A stretch of DNA of 64,000 nucleotides from Alphaproteobacteria bacterium HGW-Alphaproteobacteria-1. Its GTDB lineage: Bacteria; Pseudomonadota; Alphaproteobacteria; Rhodobacterales; Rhodobacteraceae. A program made the position numbers and the translations under genes. Shown piece by piece: positions 9,140 to 18,790 of this stretch; position 1 is the first letter of the stretch; each line of letters starts with the position of its first letter. A model generated the notes under the pieces. It was given only the letters and a program-made list of their open reading frames with translations. It was not told the DNA's origin and did not search any database. The stretch covers positions 1 through 64,000 of the forward strand of contig PHEQ01000001.1 of assembly GCA_002842985.1 (NCBI GenBank), in the 5' to 3' direction.

Positions 9140-10078
9140 TCAGTTCTTGCCAGTGATCTTGTTGAACAGGTTTTGAAACAGCCCGGGCACATTGGCCATC
9201 TCCAGCCCGGCATTGGACCAGCCGACGACAGATTCGGGATACATCCGCACGCCGTCGATGCCCGCAAGTTCGCTCAATGCGAACCAGTTGGTCGCGGCCC
9301 AGTGCCCGGTATTGCAGAAACTCACCAGCCGGTCGCCGGGGCCAAAGCCGTTTTCCTCGGCCAGTTGGCGCACCAGATCGGGCTTGATCAGCGACGGCTC
9401 GCTCGTGCCGAACCAGCGGTCATGGGTGAAATACCGCGATTGCGGGATGGTGCCGGGGCGGGCGGCGGCGGCGTGCTTGGTTTCGCCCTTCCAGAACGCC
9501 TCGGGGCGCGCGTCGATCAGTTGCGCATTGTCGCGACCATCCACGATGGCCTGCACATCCTCGCGCGTGGCGAGCCATTCATGCGAGAAGCTGACCGTTA
9601 TATCGGAGGGGGCCACCTGCGGCGCGGGGCCGGTTTCCTGCGGCGCGTTGGCGGCAGTCCAGGCGTTCATGCCGCCGTTGAGGATGGCCAGCGTCTCGAT
9701 CCCGCTGGATTTCAGCGTCCAGTAAACCCGTGCCGCCGCGCCGAAATCGGTCTGGTTGGTGCCCTGATGGACCACGACCACGGGCGTATCGGTCGAGATG
9801 CCAAGGCCGCGCAGCACCTCGGTCAGATGCGCCTCGGTGACAAGTGCGCCGGGGTTTTCGGCGGGCCCGCGAAACAGCGCATATGGCGCGTTGAGCGCGC
9901 CGGGCACGTGGCCGCCGTCATAGGCAGTGTCGGCGCGGATATCGAGCACGACCGGAGCCTCGGTCTCGATCGCGGCGCGCAGATCGGCCACATCGACAAG
10001 CGGTCCGAGCGCATGGGCCGCCATCGGGAACACGGCGAGCGCGAGGGCGAACATGGATTTACGGAAGCGGTCGAACAT
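9140..10078 (-). CDS. Exported two-domain rhodanese (sulfurtransferase)
   Basis: 312 residues with an N-terminal signal peptide (ALALAVFPMAAHA) and two rhodanese domains, about 28-145 and 160-285. The C-terminal domain has the catalytic Cys255 in CNTGHWA; the N-terminal domain lacks a Cys at the matching place (VVHQGTNQTD), which is usual for tandem rhodaneses. It should act in the periplasm, moving sulfane sulfur from thiosulfate or a persulfide. It is first in the minus-strand operon with yeeE and the small exported peptide, and divergent from a LysR regulator. Confidence 0.93.
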   Translation of the reverse strand: MFDRFRKSMFALALAVFPMAAHALGPLVDVADLRAAIETEAPVVLDIRADTAYDGGHVPGALNAPYALFRGPAENPGALVTEAHLTEVLRGLGISTDTPVVVVHQGTNQTDFGAAARVYWTLKSSGIETLAILNGGMNAWTAANAPQETGPAPQVAPSDITVSFSHEWLATREDVQAIVDGRDNAQLIDARPEAFWKGETKHAAAARPGTIPQSRYFTHDRWFGTSEPSLIKPDLVRQLAEENGFGPGDRLVSFCNTGHWAATNWFALSELAGIDGVRMYPESVVGWSNAGLEMANVPGLFQNLFNKITGKN

Positions 10079-10263
10079 GACGGGTCTCCTTTCGCGCGAA
10101 ATCTTGTGATTGTGCGATTGATACGCGCCAAGGCCCGCCGCAACAAGCGTTCTTCCGCCGCTTCACGCGCGCTTGAAACCGCGCACCGCGCCAGAAGTCA
10201 CTGGACAAGCGGCGCGCAAGGGCCAAGCATGGCGGGAACCGGAACAATGCGAAAGGATCGGGC

Positions 10264-11154
10264 ATGGCCAAGCCGCCCTTTACCCTTGTGCAACTCTCGG
10301 TGCTCGAGGCCATCGCGCGCTGTGGCGGGATCGGGGCGGCGGCGCGCGATCTGGGATTGTCGCAGCCGTCGGTTTCGAACCATCTGTCGCAGATCGAAGA
10401 GAAACTGCGCGCGCGCCTCTTTGACCGAACCGGCCACCGCCTCGAGGCGAACGCGCTTCTGATGCCGCTCTTGCCGCGCCTGCGGGCATTGTTGCAACTC
10501 TCCGACGAGGTGGCGGACGGGCTTGGCGGGCTGGCGACGCTCGATTCGGGGCGTCTGGCCATCGGCTACACCACCCATCAGTTCATCATGGACATCCTCG
10601 CCACTTTCCGTCTGCGCCATCCCGGTGTGCGGATAGAGGCGCGCTGTCACGGCTCGCATGACCTGCTCGAAGGGCTGCGCCATGGCGCGTTCGAGGCCTG
10701 CTTCGTCACCCTGCCGGAGCCGGAGCCGGATCTGGTCTGCCTTGAATTGCGCCGCGAGGACGTGGTTCTGATGGTCGGGCGCGACAGCCCCCTGGCCGCG
10801 CGCGCGCAGGTGTCCTGGGCAGAGGTGGGCACGCTCGACCTGATCCGCCGCGAAGGGGCCTCGGGCACGCGGCGGCTGTTTGATGCCTATGCCGCGCGGC
10901 AAGGCGTCTGCCTGCGCACGGCCATCGACCTTGGATCGTGGGAATCGATGCGCCTTGCCGCAGCACAGGGTGTCGGCGTTGGTATCGCCATGGCCGGCGA
11001 GATCGAGCAGGACGATCCGCGCATTGTCGCGGTGACGCTGCAAGAACCTGTGCCGCGCCTCGGGCATTACCTTGTCACCCTCACCGAGCAACGCGATATG
11101 GGCGCCGTCGCGGCCCTCTTCGAGATCGCCGGACAGCGCAAGCGCGCCGCTTGA
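10264..11154 (+). CDS. LysR-family transcriptional regulator
   Basis: 296 residues with an N-terminal winged helix-turn-helix (LVQLSVLEAIARCGGIGAAARDLGLSQPSVSNHLSQIEEKLRARLFDR) and a periplasmic-binding-protein-like effector domain from about residue 90. It is divergent from the rhodanese-YeeE operon (185-base gap) and lies 134 bases upstream of the phosphonate operon in the same direction. It could control either. A 17-base palindrome with the T-N11-A form of LysR boxes lies after it, before the substrate-binding-protein gene, which favours control of the phosphonate operon; the usual LysR habit of regulating a divergent neighbour favours the sulfur operon. Confidence 0.92.
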   Translation: MAKPPFTLVQLSVLEAIARCGGIGAAARDLGLSQPSVSNHLSQIEEKLRARLFDRTGHRLEANALLMPLLPRLRALLQLSDEVADGLGGLATLDSGRLAIGYTTHQFIMDILATFRLRHPGVRIEARCHGSHDLLEGLRHGAFEACFVTLPEPEPDLVCLELRREDVVLMVGRDSPLAARAQVSWAEVGTLDLIRREGASGTRRLFDAYAARQGVCLRTAIDLGSWESMRLAAAQGVGVGIAMAGEIEQDDPRIVAVTLQEPVPRLGHYLVTLTEQRDMGAVAALFEIAGQRKRAA

Positions 11155-11172
11155 TAGCCAAGCTGTAACGAA

Positions 11173-11189
11173 CATTTGATAGTCAAATG
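11173..11189. promoter_or_regulatory. 17-base palindrome, candidate LysR box
   Basis: catttga-tag-tcaaatg is a perfect inverted repeat with seven-base arms, and its centre fits the T-N11-A pattern of LysR operators. It lies 100 bases upstream of the substrate-binding-protein start of the phosphonate operon and right after the LysR gene. No experiment supports it; it is a candidate from symmetry and position. Confidence 0.5.
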
Positions 11190-11288
11190 ACTAACCGTTT
11201 TTCATTTAAGCGTCACAGAATCGTGTAAAGGGATGACAGACCGACAATTAGCGGTAACATCTCGCCACCAACACCTGGAGGAAAACCG

Positions 11289-13346
11289 ATGCGTCCCAAG
11301 AAAATATCGCTGCTCGTAAGCACAACGGCGCTTGCGTTCGGCGGCACCATGGCGTTTGCCGCCTGCCCGCCCGCTACCGTGGCCGACATGCAGGGCCTTT
11401 CGCCCGCCTTCCCGCAACAGTTCGAACTGGCCGAGTTCCAGTCCGCCGCAAGCTGCACGCTCGATCTGGCCGAAAACCCGTCCATGGCCGATCTCAACGC
11501 GCGCATCACGGGCAACCCGGATCTGCCCCCGGTGGCCGCGCGCCTGCCCGAAGAGCCGCTTGTCGTCGCGCCCTACACCGCCATCGGCCAGTATGGCGGC
11601 ACATTGAGCGGGGCCTCGCGCGGCACCGAATCGGGCACCTCCGACATGCTGTCGGTGCGCCATGTGAACCTCGTGCGCTACTCCGACGATCTCAAGACCA
11701 TCGTGCCGAACGTGGCCAAAGGCTGGTCGTGGAACGCCGATTACACCCAACTGACCTTCACCCTGCGCAAGGGCCACAAATGGTCTGACGGCGCGCCCTT
11801 CACCGCGCATGACGTGGTGTTCTGGTATGACGATGTGCTCACCAATCCGGCGATCACCGAAAAGACGCCGGGCCGCTGGCTCTTCGGCGGCGAACCGGCC
11901 CGCGTCGAGGCGGTGGACGATGTCACCGTGACCTTCACCTTCCCCACGCCGCAGCCCAACCTGATCAACCGCTGGGCGATGGATTATGGCCAGACCTTCC
12001 TGCCGCGCCATTTCCTTGGCCGCTTCATGGACAAGCACAATGACGGGGCTGCCGCGCTGCGCGCCGAGCATGGCTTTGCCAGCGAAAAGGACGCGGTGGA
12101 CTTCTATTACGGCGCGTCGGACTGGAAAGACGTGCCCTCACCGCTGATGAAGGACCCGGCCAAGGCCGCGGCCCTCGGCGCCGCCGTCAAGCCGACGCTG
12201 GAAAGCCACATCGTCGTGGCCGAGGATTCGAACGGCCGCCGCCTTGTCGCCAACCCTTATTTCCACATGGTCGACACGGCGGGCAACCAGTTGCCCTATA
12301 TCTCGGAGATACGCGAGGAATATGTCCCCGAGCGCGACGTGGTGAACCTCAAGGTGATGAACGGCGATATCTCCTGGAAGCAGCAGGCCATCGAGCTCAA
12401 CGACTTTCCGCTCCTGAAAGAGAACGAGGCCAAGGGCAACTATACCGTCAGCCTTGCGCCGACCCTGGGCGAGACGGTCTATTATTCCTTCGCGCGCAAC
12501 CACAAGGACCCGGTTCTGCGCGACATCTTCAACGATCCGCGCTTTTCGCAGGCCATGTCGATGGGCCTCGACCGCGAGGAAATCCGCGAGATCGTCTATC
12601 TCGGACAGGGCACGCCCGCACAGGCCATCCCGGTCGAGGCGCGCACCGTCGATTTCGTGCCCGACTATGCGCTCACGCAGTTCCTCGAGCATGACGTGGC
12701 GGCGGCCAACGCGCTTCTCGACGAGATGGGCCTTGCCCGCGACGGCAGCGGCAAGCGGCAGCGCCCCGACGGCAAGCCGCTGGCCATCCGCATCCTGTTC
12801 GCCAGCCAGGGCAGCCCGGTGCAGTTGCACGAGCTGACCCGCGGCATGTGGGAAGAGCTGGGCCTCACCGTCGACCTGCGCGAGGTGACATCGGACGAAT
12901 ATCGCGCCAGCGCCAATGCCAACGACGTGGACGTGTTCATCTGGAAGAATGACGGCATCTCGGGTCCGTTCATCGCGCAGGACGCCACCATGCTGGTGCC
13001 GCCCTTCGGCGATTTCTTCAACCCCGGCGGCGGGTTTGAGTGGGCCAAGTGGCACCAGACGAACGGTGCCGAAGGGATCGAGCCGCCCGCCGACATCCAG
13101 AAGCTTTGGGATCTCTCCGAACAGTTCCTGTCGGTGCCGCTCGGCACGCCCGACTCGAGCAAGCTCGGCGAGGAGATCGTGCGCATCCATGCCGACCAGA
13201 TGCTCAAGATCGGCGTCGTGGCGGAAATCCCGTCGCCTTATGTGCATCACAACAGCGTGCAGAACGTGCAGCCGCTCACGTCCAAGACCTATGACTATTA
13301 CTGGACCTATCCCTACCGTCCGCAGCAGTGGTTCATCGCCAACTGA
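11289..13346 (+). CDS. Opp/Dpp-type ABC substrate-binding protein, phosphonate operon
   Basis: 685 residues with a Sec signal (TTALAFGGTMAFAA) and the fold of family 5 extracellular solute-binding proteins (VRYSDDLKTIVPNVAKGWSWNADYTQLTFTLRKGHKWSDGAPFTAHDVVFWYDDV is the family signature). It is longer than peptide-binding DppA or OppA (about 530 residues), as in cluster C proteins that carry bulkier ligands such as oligosaccharides or opines. An AGGA-containing ribosome site precedes the start. It opens a seven-gene operon with two permeases, two ATPases, phnW, phnX and a phosphonate monoester hydrolase relative, so its ligand is probably an AEP-containing conjugate. That ligand is inferred from context only. 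Confidence 0.92.
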   Translation: MRPKKISLLVSTTALAFGGTMAFAACPPATVADMQGLSPAFPQQFELAEFQSAASCTLDLAENPSMADLNARITGNPDLPPVAARLPEEPLVVAPYTAIGQYGGTLSGASRGTESGTSDMLSVRHVNLVRYSDDLKTIVPNVAKGWSWNADYTQLTFTLRKGHKWSDGAPFTAHDVVFWYDDVLTNPAITEKTPGRWLFGGEPARVEAVDDVTVTFTFPTPQPNLINRWAMDYGQTFLPRHFLGRFMDKHNDGAAALRAEHGFASEKDAVDFYYGASDWKDVPSPLMKDPAKAAALGAAVKPTLESHIVVAEDSNGRRLVANPYFHMVDTAGNQLPYISEIREEYVPERDVVNLKVMNGDISWKQQAIELNDFPLLKENEAKGNYTVSLAPTLGETVYYSFARNHKDPVLRDIFNDPRFSQAMSMGLDREEIREIVYLGQGTPAQAIPVEARTVDFVPDYALTQFLEHDVAAANALLDEMGLARDGSGKRQRPDGKPLAIRILFASQGSPVQLHELTRGMWEELGLTVDLREVTSDEYRASANANDVDVFIWKNDGISGPFIAQDATMLVPPFGDFFNPGGGFEWAKWHQTNGAEGIEPPADIQKLWDLSEQFLSVPLGTPDSSKLGEEIVRIHADQMLKIGVVAEIPSPYVHHNSVQNVQPLTSKTYDYYWTYPYRPQQWFIAN

Positions 13347-13359
13347 GGACTGAGCGCCG

Positions 13360-13386
13360 CCCGCCCCGGTATTGTGCCGGGGCGGG
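13360..13386 (+). other. Strong hairpin between binding-protein and permease genes
   Basis: cccgccccgg-tattgtg-ccggggcggg is a perfect ten-base-pair stem. No T-run follows. It sits in the only gap of note inside the operon. Such hairpins after binding-protein genes commonly protect the upstream mRNA end, giving more binding protein than permease. Confidence 0.75.
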
Positions 13387-13407
13387 TGCCGCCTGTGGGG
13401 GATACAG

Positions 13408-14400
13408 ATGGCCCGTTTCCTGATTGACCGGCTATTCGGCATGGTCGTGACGCTGTTTCTCGTCTCGATCATGGTCTTCGTGATCATGGAACTGCCGCCG
13501 GGCGACTATGCCGAGCGCTACGCCTTTCGCAAATATTCCGGCACCGGCGTCACCATGACCGAAACCGATGTGCAGGCGATCCGGGTCGAGCTTGGCCTCG
13601 ATGCGCCCGCCATCACCCGCTATCTCGACTGGATCGGCGGTATCGTGCTGCGCGGCGATTTCGGGCCCGCCTATGCCTTTGACACCTCCGTCAACAACAT
13701 CATCAGCGGCAAGGTCTGGCTGACGCTGGGGCTGCTTTTTGCCACGCTGATCGTGACCTATCTGGTCTCGATCCCGGTGGGCATATACGCCGCCGTGCGC
13801 CGGGGCGGGTTCGCCGATTACGGGCTGACGGTGTTCTCGTATCTCGGCCTTGCCCTGCCGAATTTCCTTCTGGCGCTGGTCATGCTCTATTTTGCGAATC
13901 GCTGGTTCGGGGCCTCGATCGGCGGGCTGTTCAGCGCGCCCTATGCCGATGCGCCCTGGTCGGCGGCAAAATTCTGGGATCTGGTGAAGCATCTGTGGCT
14001 GCCCGCCGCCGTGCTGGCCTGGTCGGCCATGGCCTATCAGATCCAGACCGTGCGCGCGACGATGTCGGACGAATTGGGCAAGCTCTCGGTCATCGCCGCG
14101 CGCGCGCGAGGCGTGCCCGAGGGGCGGCTTTTGCTCAAATATCCCGCGCGACTGGCGATCAACCCGGTGGTCTCGACCATCGGGTTCGACGTCAACCGGA
14201 TATTCTCGGAACTGCCCATCGTGGCGGTGGTGCTGGGGTTGACCGAACTGGGGGATCTGTTGCTGAAATCCTATCTCGATCTCGACATGAACGTGGCGGG
14301 TGCGATCCTTCTGCTGCTCACGGTGGTGATCGTGGTGATGAATTTCGTCTCGGACCTGCTGCTCGCGTGGCTCGACCCGCGTATCCGGCTGGGAGGCTGA
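13408..14400 (+). CDS. ABC transporter permease (DppB type)
   Basis: 330 residues, start taken at MARFLIDRLFG, which fits DppB/OppB N-termini and has a GGGGG-type ribosome site nearby; the ORF track start is 12 codons upstream and less likely. About six transmembrane segments and the permease EAA-like loop (MSDELGKLSVIAARARGVPEGRLLLKYPARLAINP) are visible. The segment after the first helix shows the DppB pattern VRVELGLDAPAITRYLDWIGGIVLRGDFG. It forms the membrane channel with the next gene product. Confidence 0.93.
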   Translation: MARFLIDRLFGMVVTLFLVSIMVFVIMELPPGDYAERYAFRKYSGTGVTMTETDVQAIRVELGLDAPAITRYLDWIGGIVLRGDFGPAYAFDTSVNNIISGKVWLTLGLLFATLIVTYLVSIPVGIYAAVRRGGFADYGLTVFSYLGLALPNFLLALVMLYFANRWFGASIGGLFSAPYADAPWSAAKFWDLVKHLWLPAAVLAWSAMAYQIQTVRATMSDELGKLSVIAARARGVPEGRLLLKYPARLAINPVVSTIGFDVNRIFSELPIVAVVLGLTELGDLLLKSYLDLDMNVAGAILLLLTVVIVVMNFVSDLLLAWLDPRIRLGG

Positions 14401-14401
14401 C

Positions 14402-15553
14402 ATGACCGACACTCCCCAGACCCGCCCCGAAACCGCCGCCGAACGGCGCGAGCGCCGCCAGCGCGAACGTTATTATTCGGCCAGCCAATGGACGTTGATC
14501 TGGTGGCGCTTTCGCCGTCACCGCGCGGCCATGGCCGCCGCTTGCGTGCTCGGCCTGATGGTGTTTCTCGGCCTCTTCGCCGAGTTTTTCGCGCCCTACG
14601 GCACCACCGAGCGCAACCGCGACTACCTGTCCGGGCCGCCGCAAATCCCGAAATTCTGCGACGATAACGGCTGTAGCCTGCGCCCCTTCGTCCACGGCAC
14701 ACGGACCGAGCGCGACCCCGTCACGCTGCGCGCCGTGGCCATGCCAGACCCCGAGACCCGGCGTCATGTGCATTTCTTCGTCGAGGGTCAGCCCGCGCGC
14801 CTGCTGGGCGTGATCCCGATCGAAACCCGGCTTTTCGGGCTCCAGGACGGCGCGCGCCTGCACCTCTGGGGCACCGACCAGATGGGGCGCGACGTGTTCT
14901 CGCGCACACTCTATGCCACGCGCACCTCGCTCTCCATCGGGGTGGCGGGGGTGCTCATTTCCTTCGTGCTGGCACTCGTGATCGGGGGGGCGGCGGGCTA
15001 TTTCGGCGGCATGGTCGATAATGTGATCCAGCGCATGACAGAGGTGGTGCGCGTGATCCCCGTGATCCCGCTTTACATGGGGCTGGCCGCTGCCATGCCC
15101 AAGGACTGGTCCTCGACGCAGGTCTATTTCGCCATGACCATCATCCTCGGCCTCTTCGGCTGGCCGACGCTGGCGCGGCGCATCCGAAGCCAGCTTTTGT
15201 CGATCCGGGGCGAGGATTACGTTCTGGCCGCCGAACTGGCCGGCGCGCGCCCGGCCCGCGTGATCGCCACCCACATGCTGCCGTCGTTTACCAGCTTCAT
15301 CATTGTCGATCTGGTGATCTCGTTTCCCTACATGATCCTGTCGGAAACCGCGCTCAGTTTCGTCGGCCTCGGGCTACGCCCGCCGTCGGTGTCCTGGGGG
15401 GTGATGTTGCAACAGGCGCAATCGGTGCAGGCGATCGAGCAGGCGCCGTGGCTCTTCATCCCGGCGGTCTTCGTGGTGCTGGCGGTGTTGGCGTTTACCG
15501 TTCTGGGCGACGGGCTGCGCGACGCGGCCGATCCCTATTCGGAGGCGCGCTGA
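14402..15553 (+). CDS. ABC transporter permease (DppC type)
   Basis: 383 residues; longer than usual DppC (about 300) because of an extra extracytoplasmic stretch (about 65-160) between the first helix and LHLWGTDQMGRDVFSRTLYATRTSLSIGV, the conserved DppC entry sequence. The EAA loop is EDYVLAAELAGARPARVIATHMLPS, and it ends in the expected VLGDGLRDAADP. It starts one base after the first permease stop. The long insertion is shared by permeases that work with large binding proteins, in keeping with the 685-residue partner. Confidence 0.93.
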   Translation: MTDTPQTRPETAAERRERRQRERYYSASQWTLIWWRFRRHRAAMAAACVLGLMVFLGLFAEFFAPYGTTERNRDYLSGPPQIPKFCDDNGCSLRPFVHGTRTERDPVTLRAVAMPDPETRRHVHFFVEGQPARLLGVIPIETRLFGLQDGARLHLWGTDQMGRDVFSRTLYATRTSLSIGVAGVLISFVLALVIGGAAGYFGGMVDNVIQRMTEVVRVIPVIPLYMGLAAAMPKDWSSTQVYFAMTIILGLFGWPTLARRIRSQLLSIRGEDYVLAAELAGARPARVIATHMLPSFTSFIIVDLVISFPYMILSETALSFVGLGLRPPSVSWGVMLQQAQSVQAIEQAPWLFIPAVFVVLAVLAFTVLGDGLRDAADPYSEAR

Positions 15554-16548
15554 TGCTGACGGTCGAAAACCTCACGATCAGCTTTCGCACCGACGAGGGG
15601 CGCGTCACCCCGGTGCAGGACGTGGGATTTTCCCTGGCCGAGGGGCGCACCCTCGGCATCGTCGGCGAGAGCGGCTCGGGCAAATCGGTCTCGACCAAGG
15701 CCCTTATGAGGCTCCTGCCCGGCAATGCCGAAATCGGCGCGCAGGCGCGGATGCGCTACACCGCCAAATCCGGTGAGGAAATCGCCATCGAGGCATTGAA
15801 GCCCAATGCGCGCGCGCTGCGTCACCTGCGCGGCGGCGAGATCGGCATGATCTTTCAGGAACCGATGGCCAGCTTTTCGCCCGTTTACACCATCGGCAAT
15901 CAGATCATGGAGACGATCCGTCTGCATCGCGGCCTCAAGGGTCAGGCCGCGCGCGATCTGGCGGTGGAAATGCTGACCAAGGTCGGCATATCCAACCCCG
16001 ATGCCCGCGTCGATCAATACCCGCACGAACTTTCTGGCGGGATGCGGCAGCGGGCGATGATCGCGCTTGCGCTTTCCGCCGGGCCGCGCCTGCTGATCGC
16101 GGATGAGCCGACGACAGCGCTAGACGTGACCATTCAGGCGCAGGTGCTCGACCTCATGCGCGACCTGCAACGCGATCTGGCGATGGGGATGATCTTCATC
16201 ACCCATGATCTCGGTGTGATCGCCCATATCGCCGATGACGTGGCGGTGATGTATCTGGGCACCATCGTCGAGACGGGCACGGCGCGCGAGGTGCTGAAAT
16301 CGCCCGCCCATCCCTATACGCGAGGGCTGATCAAGGCGATTCCACGCGCCGACAGGCTCGATGCGCGGCTCGAGGCGGTGCCGGGAGACATCCCCTCGCC
16401 CTCGGCGCGGCCCTCGGGCTGTCCGTTTCACCCGCGCTGCGCCGAGGCCATCGCGGGGCTGTGCGACCGCGCGACCCCGCCCGAGGTCACGCTTGGCGTG
16501 GGCCGCCGCGTGCGCTGTCATCTGCATGAGACGAGGGCCGTGGCATGA
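15553..16548 (+). CDS. ABC transporter ATP-binding protein (DppD type)
   Basis: 331 residues. Walker A GESGSGKS, signature [15 protein letters not shown], Walker [14 protein letters not shown] and the H-loop ITHDLGV are all intact. The C-terminal oligopeptide-transporter extension with clustered cysteines ([17 protein letters not shown]) is present. The start overlaps the preceding stop (TGATG), so it is coupled; the ORF track start 35 codons upstream lies inside the permease gene. It pairs with the next ATPase to power import. Confidence 0.95.
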   Translation: MLTVENLTISFRTDEGRVTPVQDVGFSLAEGRTLGIVGESGSGKSVSTKALMRLLPGNAEIGAQARMRYTAKSGEEIAIEALKPNARALRHLRGGEIGMIFQEPMASFSPVYTIGNQIMETIRLHRGLKGQAARDLAVEMLTKVGISNPDARVDQYPHELSGGMRQRAMIALALSAGPRLLIADEPTTALDVTIQAQVLDLMRDLQRDLAMGMIFITHDLGVIAHIADDVAVMYLGTIVETGTAREVLKSPAHPYTRGLIKAIPRADRLDARLEAVPGDIPSPSARPSGCPFHPRCAEAIAGLCDRATPPEVTLGVGRRVRCHLHETRAVA

Positions 16549-17606
16549 TCCCCGACAACAGCCCGCTCCTTGAAATCCGCGATCTGGAAGTAAGCTTCGA
16601 TCTGGGCAAGCGCGGGTTCTTTTCCGGCACGCGCAAGCAGCTCAAGGCCGTGGACGGCGTGAGCTTCGACATCCGCCGGGGCGAGACGGTGGGTCTTGTC
16701 GGCGAGAGCGGCTCGGGCAAGACCACGGTGGGCCGCGCCATCCTGCGGGTGATCGCGCCCTCGGGCGGTCAGGTGCTGCTTCATGGCGAGGGCGCGCCGC
16801 TAGACCTTGTGCCGCTTGGGCGCAAGGCACTGCGCCCCTTGCGCCCGCGCATGAGCCTTGTCTTTCAGGATCCCTATTCCAGCCTCAATCCCCGCATGAC
16901 CGTACGCGACATCATCGCCGAGCCGCTGGTCGTGGGCGGCCAGTTGCGCGACCGCGACGCAATCGACGCCCGTGTGCGCGAGATCGCCGCGCGCTGCAAG
17001 CTCGACCTCGAGCATCTGCGCCGCTTTCCGCATGCCTTTTCCGGCGGTCAGCGACAGCGCATCTGCATCGCCCGCGCCCTCGTGGCGCGCCCCGATTTCG
17101 TCGTTTGCGACGAGAGCGTGTCGGCGCTCGATGTCTCGATTCAGGCCGAGATCATCAACCTTCTCCGAGATTTGCAGGAGGAAACCGGCACATCCTTCCT
17201 GTTCATCGCCCATGATCTGAACGTGGTGGCGCGCATCAGCCACCGGGTTGCCGTAATCTACGTGGGCCGCTTCGCAGAATATGCGCCCACCGAGAGCCTC
17301 TTTTTCCACCCGCGTCATCCCTATACCCACGCGCTGCTGTCGGCCGTGCCCGAGCCTGACCCCGACCTGCCCTTCACGCCCGAGCGTCTTGTGGGCGAGA
17401 TCCCCAATCCCGCCGACGCGCCGCCCGGCTGCCGGTTTCACACCCGCTGCCCCTTTGCCCAGAAACGTTGCAAGACCGATGTGCCTGTCTGGCGCGAACT
17501 GGCCTCAGATCATTTCGTCGCCTGTCACTATGCCGAAGAATTCGATTTCCGTAGATCAAGGGAACCGGCTGGCACGACGCCCGCAAAGGAAAGAGAAATA
17601 CCGTGA
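16545..17606 (+). CDS. ABC transporter ATP-binding protein (DppF type)
   Basis: 353 residues. Walker A GESGSGKT, the signature [16 protein letters not shown], Walker [13 protein letters not shown] and the H-loop IAHDLNVV are intact, and the C-terminus has the Opp/Dpp cysteine motif ([17 protein letters not shown]). It overlaps the DppD-type gene by four bases (ATGA) and is itself overlapped by the GTG start of phnW. This chain of overlaps makes the importer and the AEP enzymes one translationally linked operon. Confidence 0.95.
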   Translation: MIPDNSPLLEIRDLEVSFDLGKRGFFSGTRKQLKAVDGVSFDIRRGETVGLVGESGSGKTTVGRAILRVIAPSGGQVLLHGEGAPLDLVPLGRKALRPLRPRMSLVFQDPYSSLNPRMTVRDIIAEPLVVGGQLRDRDAIDARVREIAARCKLDLEHLRRFPHAFSGGQRQRICIARALVARPDFVVCDESVSALDVSIQAEIINLLRDLQEETGTSFLFIAHDLNVVARISHRVAVIYVGRFAEYAPTESLFFHPRHPYTHALLSAVPEPDPDLPFTPERLVGEIPNPADAPPGCRFHTRCPFAQKRCKTDVPVWRELASDHFVACHYAEEFDFRRSREPAGTTPAKEREIP

Positions 17607-18790
17607 CCACACCCGAGATCGAGCCGCCGCGCGGCGGCGAGCCGTGGCTTCTGACACCGGGGCCGCTTTCCACCTCCTACAGCGTCAAGGCGGCCATGCT
17701 GCGCGATCTGGGCAGTTGGGACGGCGATTTCCGCGCCATGACGGCACGGCTGCGCGCAAATCTTGTGGCACTTTTGGGACCGGGCGGCGAAGATTTCACC
17801 TGCGTGCCGATGCAGGGCTCGGGCTCCTTCGTGGTCGAGGCGATGCTGGGCACGCTTGTGCCCCGCGACGCAAAGGCTCTGGTGCTGGCAAACGGTGCCT
17901 ATGGCCTGCGCGCGGCGGCGGCACTGCGCCAGATGGGCCGCGCGGTCGAGGTGCTCGACAAGGGTGACTACCTGCCGCCGCGCGGGGATGAGGTGGCCGC
18001 GATTCTCGCTCGCGATCCCGCCATCACCCATGTGGTCGCCATCCATTGCGAGACCTCGAGCGGCATTCTCAACCCGCTGGCCGAGATCGCCCGCGCCGTC
18101 GCCGCAGCGGGCCGTCGGTTGCTGGTGGATTCCATGTCCGCCTTCGGCGCGGTGGCCTTGCCCGAGGGCCTGCCGTTCGATGCGTTGGTCAGCTCGGCCA
18201 ACAAATGCATCGAGGGCGTGCCCGGTTTCGGCTTTGCGCTGGTGCGCCGCGCGGTGCTGGAGGCAGCAAAGGACAATGCGCATTCGCTGGCACTTGATCT
18301 CTACGCCCAATGGGCCGAGTTCGAACGCTCGGGCCAATGGCGCTACACGCCGCCAACCCATACGGTCGCGGCCTTCCTTCAGGCGCTGGACGAACACAGC
18401 GCGGAGGGCGGCGTGGCGGCGCGCGGCGCGCGCTATGCGGCCAACCGCGATGCGCTGGTGTCGGGGATGCGGGGGCTTGGATTCGAGACGCTGCTTGCTG
18501 ACCGCTGGCTCTCACCGATCATCACGACCTTCTTCTGCCCCGCCGATCCGGCCTTTGTATTTGCCGGTTTCTACGACCGGATGAAGGCGCGCGGCTTCAT
18601 CCTCTATCCCGGCAAGCTGACGGTGGTTGACAGTTTCCGCATGGGTCATATCGGGCGGTTCGACGCAAACGTGATGCAAGGCGCGGTGACGGCGGTCGGC
18701 GCTGTTCTCAAGGAAATGGGCGTGACCTCCGCTGCACCGCCCGAGGCGGCGCAGGCGGAAAAACGACGCGCGGAAAGGGAAATGGCATGA
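17603..18790 (+). CDS. phnW: 2-aminoethylphosphonate:pyruvate transaminase
   Basis: 395 residues, GTG start overlapping the ATPase stop. The N-terminus has LLTPGPLSTSYSVKAAMLRDLGSWDGDF, the PhnW signature, and SSANKCIEGVPGFGF carries the PLP lysine (Lys201). The enzyme transfers the amino group of 2-AEP to pyruvate, giving phosphonoacetaldehyde and alanine. It overlaps the phnX start. The C-terminus has about 20 extra residues (TSAAPPEAAQAEKRRAEREMA) that look like a tail without function. Family assignment is secure from the motifs and the phnX neighbour. Confidence 0.95.
   Translation: MTTPEIEPPRGGEPWLLTPGPLSTSYSVKAAMLRDLGSWDGDFRAMTARLRANLVALLGPGGEDFTCVPMQGSGSFVVEAMLGTLVPRDAKALVLANGAYGLRAAAALRQMGRAVEVLDKGDYLPPRGDEVAAILARDPAITHVVAIHCETSSGILNPLAEIARAVAAAGRRLLVDSMSAFGAVALPEGLPFDALVSSANKCIEGVPGFGFALVRRAVLEAAKDNAHSLALDLYAQWAEFERSGQWRYTPPTHTVAAFLQALDEHSAEGGVAARGARYAANRDALVSGMRGLGFETLLADRWLSPIITTFFCPADPAFVFAGFYDRMKARGFILYPGKLTVVDSFRMGHIGRFDANVMQGAVTAVGAVLKEMGVTSAAPPEAAQAEKRRAEREMA

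Noticed and set aside
8093-10462. 789-residue plus-strand ORF
   Set aside because: Antisense shadow of the yeeE and rhodanese genes in GC-rich DNA; composition is unnatural (Arg, His, Gln, Gly).
11205-11245. Possible Pho box upstream of phosphonate operon
   Set aside because: On the minus strand ctgtcatccctttacacg resembles one half-site, but the second repeat at 11-base spacing is poor.
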